A stretch of DNA of 64,000 nt from Bombyx mori (taxonomy: Eukaryota; Arthropoda; Insecta; Lepidoptera; Bombycidae): positions 12,081,501 through 12,145,500 of the forward strand of contig NC_085129.1 in the NCBI RefSeq assembly GCF_030269925.1, given 5' to 3'. Shown piece after piece: positions 10,224-22,396 of this stretch. Numbering within the stretch: position 1 is the first letter of the stretch; each line of letters opens with the position of its first letter. Below the pieces are notes generated by a model. That model was not told the origin of the DNA. It did not search any database and saw only the letters and a list, made by a program, of their open reading frames with translations. The position numbers and the translations under genes were made by a program.

Positions 10224-13200
10224 GTTTTTTATTCAAAAGGCAGGATTGGCTAAGTAGCATAGATGATACTGTTGCTAGCATAGAGTACAATGAAACTTGA
10301 GACTAATAATTATTAATACTATGCAAGTGATGTGCAAAGCTGGGTCGATTCGAGTCTTTGTGGATACCTAATAATGTATTCAAGTCATAGTATTCCAAAA
10401 CTGAAAAAATCTCGAGCAAGATACTCAAACACTAAACTTAAATAATGAATTAATATTTCATCGTCTATTAGCAATAGTTATGTGCACTAAATTTTGTGAT
10501 CCAGAAAAAGTGAGTTTCGGCTTTTCTGATATTGCATTTTGCGAATATGAATGTCTAGTTTCATGAGTGATAAGTATTAGAACAGCAATCAGGTGACCCG
10601 CCCGGGAGGCACTTTTAGAGGGCGGCAAAATTTCACCATAAATAATAAAAATATTTGAACCATTTCATATTTTTATCGCAACTACAAATTTGGACCGAGA
10701 GAACTGGCAGCACCGTTTATACTGACTCGCAGGGATTCCCCATGTTTTATAATAGTAAAGCATGAAGTTAATAAGTACCTACAACTTAAAATATTAACTT
10801 TAAGTAGTAAGGAAGTACGTGATGCTTTGACAATTCAAAGAAAGTTTTATTGATGGATTGTCAGTTGTCCATTTCCAATTGACGTATCGTAATTTATATT
10901 ACGCTTTAAAACTGTGATTTTTGTGCAAATAAGTACCTAAGTGTAGTGGTTGTGATTCAATATTGTGAAAATTTGAATTTTTCCGCTCCGTTTATCTGAA
11001 CTACACTAAGTATTAAATACGTATTTTATTTATGTAATTGTATGTTGGACTCTCCAATATGTTGTTCAAGCAATAATATATTATTTAAAAAAAACGGCCA
11101 AGTAAGAGTTTTACACTCGCATACTCACGGTTCCGTACAAATATTTACGGTTTTCATATTTTTCACTTTAGATAGATGTGCTGTAAGATATACCTACCGA
11201 GATTCCTGTAAATTTTTATATTTATAGGTCAGCGGAATAGAATATTTTTTGTATTAATAAACGCTATTGTAACACTTGATAAAAATTTTTATTTAAAATA
11301 TAGATATAGATAGATATAATTAAAAATAATGATAACTGCTCTTGCAAAAAAAAAACTAGAATTAATGTATATTTACATCAAAGTGAAATACCTAAATAAA
11401 AGGGCGGCAAAGTTGTCTCCCGCCCGGGTGACTGACACCCACGCTACGCCACTGCTTTTTCCTTAAACATAACGTATTATATAATAAAATTCTTTACTAG
11501 CGAGATTTGTACACATTTTTCGTATATTATAACTGTTGTGTACCTACTAGCCTCCTCAGTTACGTGTCAGAGGACTTTTTCGAAATCTGGAATACTCATT
11601 TCTGAGCGACGTACCAGTCTTTCGGTAGAAAAAGTAAAAAAGCTGATGTTTTTATGCACCAATAAGAAATAAATATGATTACTAACTTGTTGTTTATATT
11701 AATGTACAATGTTCACCAAATTCTGATTTAATAATAATGTTCATTTTAATGTACATAATATTACTTGTAAAATATTTAGTATGAAGTCAAATTCCTAGAT
11801 ACAATATACTGTATATATTATTAATAACGAATTTATGTGTATTATTTAAGATTATTTACTTATTTCACGAATACCGTATTAGGTTTAACTCGTTTACCCG
11901 TTTTATCGAAGTATATTAAGATATCAGGATATTCACGTATTAGTTAAGGTATTATAATATTACGTATCGAATATATATTTGTATTAGCTAATATTGACAA
12001 ATATCAGTATTAACCCATCTTTAATAACTAGAGGAGCAAACCTCAGTACCTTGCGTACCCAAAAGTGTAGCCGCTTTATGCGACGACGATGTAGTTTTGA
12101 AACTAATAAACATTTTAAATTAAACATATATCCATCTCTCTTACTCTAGTTCACTAGTTACGCGACGTATCGTTAGTTGGATAAAGATGGTAATATTACT
12201 TGAAGCAGAACCATTTATGTTGCCTGCTTATGAAATATTTCGCCAGAATATTTATTATTTAGGCGAAAATTAATAAATAAAATAATTTAACTAAAATAAT
12301 TTTGAATAAACTTAAATGAAGTTTTTTATTTTTATTGCTTAGATGGGTGGACGAGCTCAATATTTTTAATAATACAAATAATTTATAATTGTGTAATAAT
12401 TGTATTAGTGTGTTTTTTGCTTTTGAACCCATTATTCAAAGAATGGTGACTGAATCAATGTATGGCTGAAACTGTACAGATTTTCATGAAACTGTCTACA
12501 GTTTATCTAGGTTCTGGAATAGGACACAGTATATTTTTATCCTACGGAAACGGAGCCAAAGAGAGACTTTATTGTCTTTTTCTTTATTTTTCTACAGTTT
12601 GGAATACATAAGTGACATATTTATTTCGTGTAAATGTGGGATCATCCCGGGAAAATGCACGGATGAAGAGATTCGTTTAATGTTTACCGCATTATTTTTT
12701 TATTCAGACACATATTCAGAGACCATTGTGGTAACCAGAATCAACTTGATGATCTGCTTCGAAAATTTCTGGATTTTATTAATATAACATTTTCCTATAG
12801 TCATTCGAAAACCAAAAGATGTTTTACTGGCAATACTGAACCTTAATTTCATAGCCTTTTCTTGATGATCTTTAAAATTACTTTTGTTTTATTAACAATC
12901 AAAATCTATACAGAATTGATAAAATTATGTGTGAAAAGTAATCCCGCTTGCCTTTTTGTGTATTTCCGACCTCGAAAGGCACTCTTTTGCCACACATTTG
13001 CCCATTTTTCAGGACTTTTGGACGACGGCACGCAACACTGAGCAAGTAATCACTACTAGTCTAGTCAACAAGTTCAAAAACGTGTACGGTATGTATGGTT
13101 GTTTTTGTAATATTTTGTAGTTTTCGAAAAAAAATATAACGATTAATATTAATTTTTTATAACAAATTGTTAAGTTAATAAACAATGAAATTATTTATAA

Positions 13201-13860
13201 AAAAATGTATTTCTTTGTTAATCCGCTGAAAAGAGGCAATGATGATTTTTAAGAAAAAAATAATTTCTTAACTAATTATTTAAACAATTGAAATATGAAA
13301 AAAACGATTTTAAACAATTAAAACATTTATTTAAGAATTTTTTTTTTTTTAAATTCTTTATTTCAGCTATACAATAAGACGGCAATTTTTTTTTTTTTTT
13401 AAATCCCAAAATAGTCTATTTATTTATAAATTCCTAAATTTCTTAACAAACAGCGTAAAATTTTTTTTTTAAATGTTAATTAATACCTATGGTAGATGCA
13501 AAAACAGCAATATTAAGATATTACGAAAAAAAACTATTTTTCATAACATTTTTTAGAAATTTAATTTTTTGTTAATTAAAAAAAGTTATAATTATCAAAA
13601 TAATAAAGATTAAAAAATTTTTTTTGCTTCACTTTATTAAGTACTTAAATGATAAGAGCTCCACGAAGGGAAAAATTTATAGATGAATTATTGTAACTTT
13701 TATACCGTAATTTATAAAAACAGAGATTGGAAAAAAGTTAGTTAATTAACAATGGTGTAAATTTTTGAAAAATCGATATAAAATTTTTTTTTCACCTCTG
13801 TTTTTTTCGTTCAAGTGTTAAATTACACCATAATTTATTCAAATTTTTAAATTGTTATTT
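10224..13860. other. Long gene-free region upstream of GPx
   Basis: The part nearest 10224 should hold the GPx promoter; no TATA or initiator element could be assigned. A short GC-rich segment with AGGGCGGCAAA next to CCGCCCGGG occurs at about 10596-10640 and again at about 11401-11435, probably remnants of one repeat. The stretch 13080-13860 is extremely AT-rich with many A and T runs. No protein-coding frame is recognised. Confidence 0.4.
12328..12360 (-). mobile_element. Bm1 SINE, 3' terminal scrap
   Basis: Only the last 30 or so bases of Bm1 remain (TTTTTATTGCTTAGATGGGT then GGACGAGCTCA). Severe 5' truncation is typical of reverse-transcription failure. Confidence 0.75.
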
Positions 13861-16200
13861 AGTCGATCTATCAAAGGGTCGAAGTTGCATAACGTCCGTA
13901 GGAGATTACCCCACCGCTACCCTACACGTGACCCCTGGGTGGTGCTAATAGTGAAACAACCTGGCAACCGAACTGTCCTCCTGAGGATCTCCCGGTTCCA
14001 ACTACACTGCGTCAATTATAAACCCTAATATGCCTGGATGCGCTCGAAGAAATGCAAGCACCAATCAGTGCCAAATGACTAAAGACATAGGACCTTCCGT
14101 TCGTGTCTGTTCTTTAAACATAGAAGGCATTACCCAGGCCAAAACTGAATGCATGCTCAGAATTGCCATAGATAATAAGATTGACATCATTCTGCTACAA
14201 GAGACCCACACTGCTGACCTCGCGCAACTCGCTAGAAGAGGAACGATTCCCGGCTTCCGCATGATCTGCGCTACATTCCATCCCCAATACGGCACTGCCA
14301 CATACATACGAGAGGCCCTGCTGCCTTCAGCTTCAATTATATGCACCTCCACAGACACCGAAAACATCGCTATGTCAACGATCCAAGTGGGAGAAATGAT
14401 AGTTTGTAACCTGTACAAACCTCCGAATAGCACATGGCCCCAACCAGGACTTCCAAACTATGGGCACCCGTCCATTGTAGTAGGCGACTTTAATAGCCAC
14501 CACACCAGCTGGGGATATAAAAATAATGATGCTAACGGAGAATCTGTTGTCAAGTGGGCAGATGAATCCAGCTACTTCCTGGTCCACTGTAACAAAGACA
14601 AAGGCACCGTCAAATCCGCACGCTGGGGTCGTGAATATAACCTGGACCTCGCCTTCGTCTCCTTGGACTGCAAACGCAGACCCCTCCAGGTGAACAGAAC
14701 TGTACTACAAGACTTTCCACACAGCCAACACCGCCCAGTTCTTCTCGACATCGGCCTGAAAATACTTATCATACAATCATATCCCGCACCACGCTGGAAC
14801 TTCACTAAAGCTGACTGGGAACGCTATACGAAGACACTCGATGATTCCATTAGGTGGATACCACCCCTTCGGGAAAACTATGAAAGATTCCTAAAGCTAG
14901 TACTTTCCACAGCTAAAAAATGCATTCCAAGGGGATACCGGAAGCAATATATACCATGCTGGACTACCAAAACTGAAGCTCTATGGCAAGAGTTCATAAC
15001 CACTAGCGACCGGAATGTTGCTCACGAACTCATTGAGTCTCTCAATGAAGCACGACAAGCTAAATGGGAAAGCACAGTCCAAGATATGAACTTCACACAC
15101 TCAAGCCGTAAAGCCTGGCACCTACTTAAACGCTTCACTTCTGGAACTACCGGCCAGAAGAGTGAACCAAAAGTATGCCCCAGTAAAATTGCGGATAGGA
15201 TTGTAAAACTGTCTAAAGCACCCAGCCACAAAAAACACACCCGTGAGGTGCGTAAGGATCTTAAATCTCTTAAGACAGACACTGCTTCAGACCCTTATTT
15301 TAGCCGTCCAGTTACAGCAGACGAGATAACTGCCAGTATCAGAGCTATTAAGGGAAACAAAGCTTGTGGAGAAGACAAAATCTTTCCAGAGTTCATAAAA
15401 GACAGTGGACCCCACACCCGTGTGTGGCTCGCGAAATTCCTCACGAATATCATTGACTCTGGAAAAATCCCACTTGCGATGAAACGGGCGAAGATAACGG
15501 CAATACTCAAACCTGGTAAGCCGGCTGACAGTGCAGATAGCTATCGCCCCATTGCCCTTTTGAGCGTAATGTATAAGCTACTTGAGCGAATCATACTTAA
15601 CCGCATTTCACCAACTATAGAAAAACATATTCCTCAAGAGCAAGCTGGATTCCGTCCAGGACGCAGCTGCAGCGATCAAGTGTTAGCACTGACCACACTC
15701 TTGGAGAGGGGCTTTAACGAAAACCTCAAGTCGTCAACTGTATTCGTGGACCTAACAGCTGCTTACGACACAGTGTGGCGCCAGGGACTGCTGTACAAAC
15801 TACTCAAGCTGATCCCCTGTATAAAGATCTACAATGTTATTGAGGACGCCCTTACCAACAGACCATTCCGTGTCCATCTGGGAGACAAGTCTAGCTTATC
15901 CAGGGTCCTGAACAACGGCCTCCCGCAGGGTTCAGTCCTCGCACCAACACTCTTCAACGTGTACACCCACGATGTGCCAGAGACGCTCTCCAGGAAATTT
16001 GCGTACGCCGACGATCTAGCTCTAGTCGCACAAGGCCGCAGTATAGAGACAACGGAATGTCACCTTGAAAACGACATGGCCACGCTTGATAACTACTTCA
16101 TTCGATGTCGTTTGTGTCCAAATGCTTCCAAGACGGAAGTCTGCTGTTTCCACCTAAATAACCGACAGGCTAACAAGGAACCCATCTCTCTCTATAGATT
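13861..16200 (+). mobile_element. Non-LTR retrotransposon with long endonuclease/RT ORF, 3' truncated
   Basis: A GC-richer block starts near 13861 with a leader of about 170 bases, followed by one 728-codon frame. The element appears to stop about 25 codons after a PNASKTEV motif, where the sequence abruptly becomes AT-rich. The RNase H or C-terminal region and 3' tail expected in such elements are absent. No target duplication was found. The clade is uncertain within the I/Jockey-like group. Confidence 0.8.
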
Positions 16201-16216
16201 ATTTCACAAACTGTAA
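14030..16216 (+). CDS. AP-like endonuclease plus reverse transcriptase of a non-LTR element (728 aa)
   Basis: The N-terminal third is an AP-type endonuclease: VCSLNIEGI near residue 25, QETHT near 57, VVGDFNSHHTSWG near 150 and SQHRPVLLD near 231. The RT follows: IKGNKACGEDKI near 445, SYRPIALLSVMYKLLERI near 505, EQAGFRPGRSCSDQ near 540, FVDLTAAYDTVW near 575, GLPQGSVLAPTLFN near 630 and the catalytic AYADDLAL near 656. The frame is open throughout, which implies recent insertion or little time for decay. The end (residues after about 715) does not look like RT, and the protein stops short of the 900-1000 aa usual for such ORFs. The element therefore lost its 3' part and should be unable to retrotranspose itself. 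Host function is not expected. Confidence 0.88.
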   Translation: MPGCARRNASTNQCQMTKDIGPSVRVCSLNIEGITQAKTECMLRIAIDNKIDIILLQETHTADLAQLARRGTIPGFRMICATFHPQYGTATYIREALLPSASIICTSTDTENIAMSTIQVGEMIVCNLYKPPNSTWPQPGLPNYGHPSIVVGDFNSHHTSWGYKNNDANGESVVKWADESSYFLVHCNKDKGTVKSARWGREYNLDLAFVSLDCKRRPLQVNRTVLQDFPHSQHRPVLLDIGLKILIIQSYPAPRWNFTKADWERYTKTLDDSIRWIPPLRENYERFLKLVLSTAKKCIPRGYRKQYIPCWTTKTEALWQEFITTSDRNVAHELIESLNEARQAKWESTVQDMNFTHSSRKAWHLLKRFTSGTTGQKSEPKVCPSKIADRIVKLSKAPSHKKHTREVRKDLKSLKTDTASDPYFSRPVTADEITASIRAIKGNKACGEDKIFPEFIKDSGPHTRVWLAKFLTNIIDSGKIPLAMKRAKITAILKPGKPADSADSYRPIALLSVMYKLLERIILNRISPTIEKHIPQEQAGFRPGRSCSDQVLALTTLLERGFNENLKSSTVFVDLTAAYDTVWRQGLLYKLLKLIPCIKIYNVIEDALTNRPFRVHLGDKSSLSRVLNNGLPQGSVLAPTLFNVYTHDVPETLSRKFAYADDLALVAQGRSIETTECHLENDMATLDNYFIRCRLCPNASKTEVCCFHLNNRQANKEPISLYRLFHKL

Positions 16217-16339
16217 ATTTAAATTATAACCACGCAGTGTAAACGAATGCCATACGATAAATAAAAATAACTCTAATGTTTACACGCAATGTATAAGCAA
16301 GTTTTATTTAATACATATTAATAGAGAATTTTAAATTTA

Positions 16340-16595
16340 TATGTATATATAAATGAATTGCTGTTCGTTAGTCTCGCTAAAACTCAAGAACGGCTGGACC
16401 GATTTGGCTAATTTTGGTCTTGAATTATTTGTGGAAGTCCAGAGACGGTTTAAAAGGTAGATAACAATTTTGTTTTCCCTTTGATGTGTCCCGCGTCGGA
16501 CGGGTTCCTTTTGTTTGTTTTAAGTTTATTTTATACAAAAGTTTAGGTCTTTTACTTGTCGATTGAGGCACTACGAACTCTGCCGGGTCAGCTAG
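16340..16595 (+). mobile_element. Lepidopteran Helitron-type non-autonomous element
   Basis: It contains the widespread lepidopteran segment CTGTTCGTTAGTCTCGCTAA followed by a CGGCTGGACCGATTTGGCTA block. It ends in CTCTGCCGGGTCAG and CTAG (16592-16595) followed by T. The 3' end fits Helitron rules. The 5' TC end is blurred, so the left limit is approximate. There is no coding capacity. Confidence 0.7.
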
Positions 16596-17004
16596 TTTAA
16601 AATATAAGTGATTAATTTTAAATAATATTTTTGGGATTTCTATCTTTCTACTACAGACTATATCGAAATGTGTAGAGTATGCTGCCAGTGGCAATTATAG
16701 TAAATTCACGAACAATTTGTCACAAATGCAAAAGTTGTAGCTAAATGGATTCCTATTTGCTTCTGCCAGTGGATACGACATATTGATTACAATAATGTAT
16801 AATAATAATAAGAATATATATATAATAAAATATATAATATTTTACACACACATATTTACTTATACTTATGTTTTTTTTAGTTTATATTATTTATTTAAGG
16901 GTAGTATTTAATCCTATAACTGTAAATGCAATTTTTTCTATTCAAATATTCGAAATTTCCACCAAAAATACTGAATTGCACACTAAATTTGCTCATCAAA
17001 TAAA
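16596..17004. other. AT-rich spacer with AT microsatellite-like DNA
   Basis: About 16797-16850 consists of AATAATAATA and TATATATA-type low-complexity sequence. No gene or repeat family was recognised. Confidence 0.4.
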
Positions 17005-17550
17005 TCAATGGATTTTGCTGAGTCTGCCCGTCTTGCTACCACTGGGGTGGCGCATGTCGTCAGCAAAATCAGGAGATCGGGCCTCGACGTGGCGCTCAGT
17101 AAATCCGAGCTCATGGGGTCCACAAACCCCGGAGATTGCCACCTGTCGATGCCCATATCGTGGTTGGATGCGTCTGTATTGGGGTCGGGGTGCAGTTGAA
17201 GTACCTCGGCCTTATTCTGGACAATCGTTGGACTTTCCGTGCTCACTTTCAGATCCTCGTCCCTCGTTTGTTGGGGGTAGCCGGCGCGTCAAGCCGCTTT
17301 CTGCCCAATATCGGGAGCCTGACCAGGTGATGCGCGGTCTCTATACAAGGGTGGCGCGATCAATGGCCCTATACGCGGCGCCCGTGTGGGGCCAGTCCCT
17401 GGCCGTGGGGGTAGAGAATTTGCTGCAACAGCCGCAATGCATCATCGCGGTCAGGGGCATTCGTGTTTATCGAACCATCTCTTTCGAGGCGGCGTGTCTA
17501 CTACACGCTAGTTCTGACCCAGTGGGGCATTCCGTAGGATAACCTATTCT
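17005..17550 (+). pseudogene. Degenerate R1-like non-LTR retrotransposon fragment
   Basis: Three overlapping plus-strand frames join into the segment after the RT active site. They are FAESARLATTGVAHVVSKIR (from about 17011), then AHIVVG...QLKYLGLILDNRWTFRAHF (from about 17148), then YTRVARSMALYAAPVWGQSL to RTISFEAACLL (to 17542). At least two frameshifts separate them, and the catalytic motif is missing upstream. The GC content is far above the surroundings. The style (LKYLG, APVWGQSL) matches R1-clade elements. It has no coding potential today. Confidence 0.75.
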
Positions 17551-18669
17551 AACCGGCCCCATCTAGGCGGGCTTCAGATGGCCTGCCGACCGAGAGTATG
17601 TTTTTAGCTTCTACAGGTGGTGTGACTTATTTAACTTTGGACCGGGTCCAAACTTTGGGCTCGATCGAAGGAGAATTTGAAAATGATTCCAACACTGATC
17701 TGGAGATGTAACACATCAATATCCTGTAATAGTCTTCTTTTTTTTGCTTACAATTTTTTTACGTTGGTCATAATTATTATTTTTGCATGGGCCCAGCACA
17801 TTTTTACAGTAGATTCTTGACCAAATACTTCTTTAAATGATTTTTTTACGCTCATAGGCTCGTCGCAAATTAATGCTTTTGGTTGTAAAGAGTTTGGGAG
17901 AAAGCGCTATTGCGAAGAGCTTCAAACAACATTTAGAAATCTTGTCATTGCGGTCCGTCCATGACGTCCATAGATAGATAATACATAAGAGGTTCGTTCG
18001 ACTCAGAGTAAACATAGATAACGTACCTATTAGTGATGCGCAAAACGTATCACCGAGCTGAAAAGATAGATACATGTCATTTCGCTCTAAAGATATATAC
18101 TCATTTAGATCACTAGCTCAGTGATCCAATTCAATTGATTGGTCTCTCAATTAAATCATTTCTTCGTCTAGATCATTTAGCTCAATATACATATATCACT
18201 CACTTTGTACTGGAATATTTACAATGGTCAGTTCAGTTTATATCTGTCAGGGCCTATAACACTTATTGATACACAGTATAGTTTATTTACACTGTTTTCT
18301 GATTAAACATAAAATATTTACAAAATGCAGCTTACCATAGAACTAAACACATAAGAAAACTTTTTCAAATATATTTTTTTGATATAGGATAGCATTGTCT
18401 ATAATATTAACTTCGCAAATTAATGGCTACCTTTTTATGTAAGAATAAAGCAAATTATTTAGTTTTAAAAATACATGAGTCATGTTAAGCTTTGCCCCTA
18501 TATAAATAATTATATTTTCCCTGACAACCTAATACGTCGAAATGAAATTAGCGTAAACGGTTATTCTCGTCAGCAACACAATGCATCACCTATCTCACTC
18601 ATTCATTTTTCTTTCATTCGATCATCAATTCACGATACATGTCATGAGACAAAGTCATGAGCTAGTGAT
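17551..18669. other. Gene-free stretch left of the Harbinger element
   Basis: No gene was recognised. The 100 or so bases before the element contain several partial repeats of a GATCACTAGCTC-like motif. The same motif recurs just right of the element (21655-21730), as expected if the element landed inside a small tandem-like region. Confidence 0.35.
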
Positions 18670-19272
18670 CTACGGCCGTTTTCAATAACGTATCTGAGTT
18701 TTCGGATAGATAGCTATCTCCGAATATCAGCAAGAGCGTATCTATCCTTAGTTTGCGTTTCACAATCACGGATAAGTGCTATCTCTCTTTAACCAACAGT
18801 AGATAGCTTCTTCCCTCCGATTTATCCGAGCCTCTTGATACGTTTCGTTCTACTACAAATACGAAACAACATCAGGTTCAAGACTTATTTTATTTTATTC
18901 TAAATTATAACTATAATTTAACCAGCATATTGTAGACTATCATAAACACATTTGTTTATAACAAAAAGTAATAAAAACATATGTAGATTTTTTTAAATTG
19001 GACGTATTGCTATTTTTATCCTAGTCGAAATTATGAAACGAAACGTTTTGACAGTCCGTTTGCCAATAAGCAGTGATCAGTTTCTTTTGTTTGTTTTTCT
19101 ATTGTTTACCTACTATGACTTACCTCCAAAACGTTTTAAAACTTTTGTTTATAATTCTAAGTGTGTTTATAATTAAAGAGCTACAGTGAAATAAAATTAA
19201 TTTTGTAAGTATCTATGAACTACATTGATAATAATAATTTTACTTTGAAAACTTTGAGTTCAAGTTTAGAAA

Positions 19273-19890
19273 ATGTATCTTTTTCAGTCAAGAAAGGCAG
19301 CACCCATGACAAAAGATGAGACGATGATTCTAGCAGAACTTGTGGCGGCGAAAAAACATTTCAATAATAAGGCAACAAATGCCACAAACAATAAATTGAA
19401 GGAGCAGGCTTGGCAAACCCTTGTAAATGATTTTAATTCGTCGATTCGTCGTTTCCCACGAACTCCATCGCAGCTTCGACTAAAATGGGAAAACTTAAAG
19501 AACGCTACGGCAACATAAGAAACAACCTTAGTAAGGTTAGTATAATTAGTTGATTGTTTGTCTCTAATAACACATTGATAAACATGATTTTTTCTTCAGG
19601 TTGCCGTAGTATTTGAAATAATTATGCTCTTTGTTACAGGCTGGAGGTGGTAAGGATTGCAGATGAAATTTTGGATAAAGCATGCACATTGTTGTAGGTC
19701 ACATATAATATTTTTAACACTTTTACAGCCTAGCGGAAACAAGATGGAAGAAAAGAAATGCAAGGCTAGCATAGGGACAATGCATTAGCAGAATATCTAA
19801 TAGCAAAAAAGAGACTTGACTTGGAAAATAAAGAAAAGGAGATTGTTGTAGCAAAAGTTAAGTTAGATTTAGATAATTTAAAAAATTAAA
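19273..19890 (+). pseudogene. Myb/SANT-like protein of the Harbinger element
   Basis: The frame 19273-19518 encodes a Myb/SANT-like DNA-binding domain (MTKDETMILAELVAAKKHFN, then KEQAWQTLVNDFNS, then RTPSQLRLKWENLK). In Harbinger elements this protein helps load the transposase on DNA and carry it to the nucleus (family knowledge). After KWENLK the frame runs into a stop, whereas the +1 frame continues sensibly (ERYGNIRNNLSK) to a possible donor at 19533, consistent with loss of one A from an A run. A later segment (19787-19889) encodes a charged helix-forming tail (AEYLIAKKRLDLENKEKEI) typical of the C-terminus. The real start may be the Met at 19306. Confidence 0.7.
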
Positions 19891-20086
19891 AATTACTTAA
19901 AAGGAATATTAAATTTCATAAATTAAGTAGGCAATAATAATTTTGTTAGATAGTTTTTTAAGTATATGTACAAATTCTAAATTAAATATCTTGCATGTAC
20001 TAACTACCATGTAATTATCATTTTGGAAAATAAAAAATAGTCAAATTATCTTTGGAGTTTATTTTATAAATTATCTTTGGAAGCAA

Positions 20087-21300
20087 TTATTTATAAGTAC
20101 ATAGTTGTATTTCAGATGTAAGTTTTGAAAAATTGTTACGAACAATTATATTATTTTCCTGTAATGTATCTGCGACTGAAATTTCTGATTCTAATTCTTC
20201 TAAATTCATACTTCTGACGATATTATGCAGCATGGCAGCTATAATAACAGCTTGCATATTTTCTAGTTTTAATCTACTTTTCAATGATATACAGGGAGTC
20301 TTCTTTTACAAACACCAATGCATCTGAAAATTATACATTATTCGCTTAAATTATTTTACAATACAGTATAACAAGCTCTTAACTAAAAAAAAAGATTATC
20401 TCTCTATAGTATTTCTTGTTTTAATATGTGATTCATTTTAAATCGTTCCGATTGAGTATGTGGGTTAATTAATCACGTTAAAAGATAGGGTTGTGGGGAT
20501 AGCCTCTATCGGCAAGCAGATAGCAATTTCCAAGTCCACCTTGTTATCAATGTTCTCTTGATATGTAGATAATTTATTATAATAGTGTCATATAAAATTC
20601 ATATAAACACCTAAATATATAATATAAATAAATAAAAATATAATAATAATATATAATAATAATAATATAAATAAGGTAATATAAATAAGAAATACCTTTT
20701 CAATCGGAATGGTTAATTATAGTTGTATCATGAGTAGACCCAGGCCATCAAGCAACAACATTTTGAAACATCAATGATGCATTGCACACAAATTACACAT
20801 TCAAAATACTCTTTTTCTATTTCTAAATTCCTCTCCTATATTTGAATCTGTAACACAAATATAAAATGTAGAGGTATCAGTGTGTAATAAGAATGAAGGT
20901 AAATAGCCTACCAGGTTATAGTATTAGTATATGAATGTCATTTAGGGCACCATGGGAATCCCGCAGTATTAAAGAATTCCTGTTGAGTGTGATTTTGTAA
21001 CACAACCAAAATTAGGTATAATTTTGCTATTGCTATAAACAAATATAAGTTGTAATAACGAGTACTTTTACGGTTAAAATTTATCTTACCTTTTTGACGT
21101 TACTCTCAAATATGGTCTCATTAAATTAATCAATTCATTCACAACACCTTTGCTCAGAAATCTATAGTCAAATTCGTAATTATTGATCTTCGCCATGTAA
21201 TTCAGACGATCTTTATTTTCCTAACCATATGATATCGGCCTCACTATCACTATCTGCATCACAATCCATTATCATTTGAAATAATTCCATATCACTATCA
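20087..21300 (-). pseudogene. Harbinger DDE transposase remnant
   Basis: Reading leftward, an N-terminal exon (about 21290-21090) carries an acidic stretch (CSSDDSDMELF) and then YEFDYRFLSKGVVNELINLM, typical of the region before the nuclease domain. A stop or frameshift lies between the two parts. After a gap, the last exon (from about 20322) shows IGVCKRRLPV and then KSRLKLENMQAVIIAAMLHNI. This matches the conserved C-terminal end of Harbinger transposases, and another frame change falls between the two. The central region with the catalytic residues could not be reconstructed. The protein is not functional. Confidence 0.7.
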
Positions 21301-22396
21301 TCACTGCTACAATATGCCAATATGAAGAGAAACAATTATTAAATTATAGCGATTTACTTTCGAAAGATAAACATGTAACCGGCCGATTTTGACAGATAAG
21401 CGAATGCCCATACTAGAGATAGCGCCGCCTACCGGAGAGTTACTTAAAACTCATATTGAAACGGAAGTAAGCACGATTTGTATGAGCGTTCTATCTTTAG
21501 CACGTTATCCGTCCTCCCGACGATGGATAGATAAATCCGATAGGAACTGCTGCCCGTCGATAAGTTATTGGAACGTAAGTAAGGACAAAAATATAGATTT
21601 GTCTATCTTTGGTAACCGAAACTAGGGATAGATAGGTTATTGAAAACGGCCGCTAGTGAGCTCGAACTGAGTTACTGATATATTCGGAGCTAGTGTGAGC
21701 TAGTGATACATTCTATCGGTGTGAGTGATATAATATATCTTTTATATGAGTCGTCTATTATCAAAGGTGGCAATCTGTGCATTTGGACAAAAAAATGTTA
21801 TTGATATGTCAATACAGATTGATTTGAATATAATCGTCTCCTTCAAAGAATACGGTTCAAAACTTGCATTAAATAAAGGTTAATACTTAACCTGGGTTAA
21901 CTTAACTTAACGAGGGTAGGCGTTACTGAGACGCGGTAACAACGTAGATCGTAAAAAAAGTTATTTAAAAATATAATTGAAAGTGAATATAGTGATAAAA
22001 AACCGTACAAGTGACAAATAAACTAGTGAATGTGACTATATAATGAAGGCAGGGTCCTAAGTTAACGAATAATCCATAAAATACCTAAGAAAAAACTGAA
22101 GTGTTAACAAACAACAACCTACGAACTTTTCAAGTCTTTTCTCGCGAAACCAGGAACTAATAATTGTACCAAGGTCTATGAAAGTGCCGGAGTGCAAGTG
22201 AATGAAAATCGCGAAAGCTATCCCTTTTTTGGAAAACATAACTTCTCTCCTGAATGAGTCTGCAATTTTACCTATCTGTCATATCAAAATAATCTGGGAA
22301 ACAGCGCCATCTATTAGAAAAAAAGCACACTACGTATGAAAAAAACTATCTAGCTCCACTAGAGGGCGCAACTAGTACCAAAACAAAACAGACAGC

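Larger units (their letters stand above)
18673..21652. mobile_element. PIF/Harbinger DNA transposon, 2980 bp, with TIRs and 3-bp duplication
   Basis: The ends are inverted repeats starting CGGCCGTTTTCAATAAC, with one mismatch in the first 23 bases. They are flanked by CTA on both sides (18670-18672 and 21653-21655). A three-base duplication, a Myb/SANT-like gene on one strand and a DDE transposase on the other are the classic Harbinger layout. Both genes carry lesions. Confidence 0.88.

Noticed and set aside
19273..19518. Host Myb/SANT transcription factor gene
   Set aside because: It lies inside TIRs and a CTA duplication next to a Harbinger transposase remnant and carries a frameshift.
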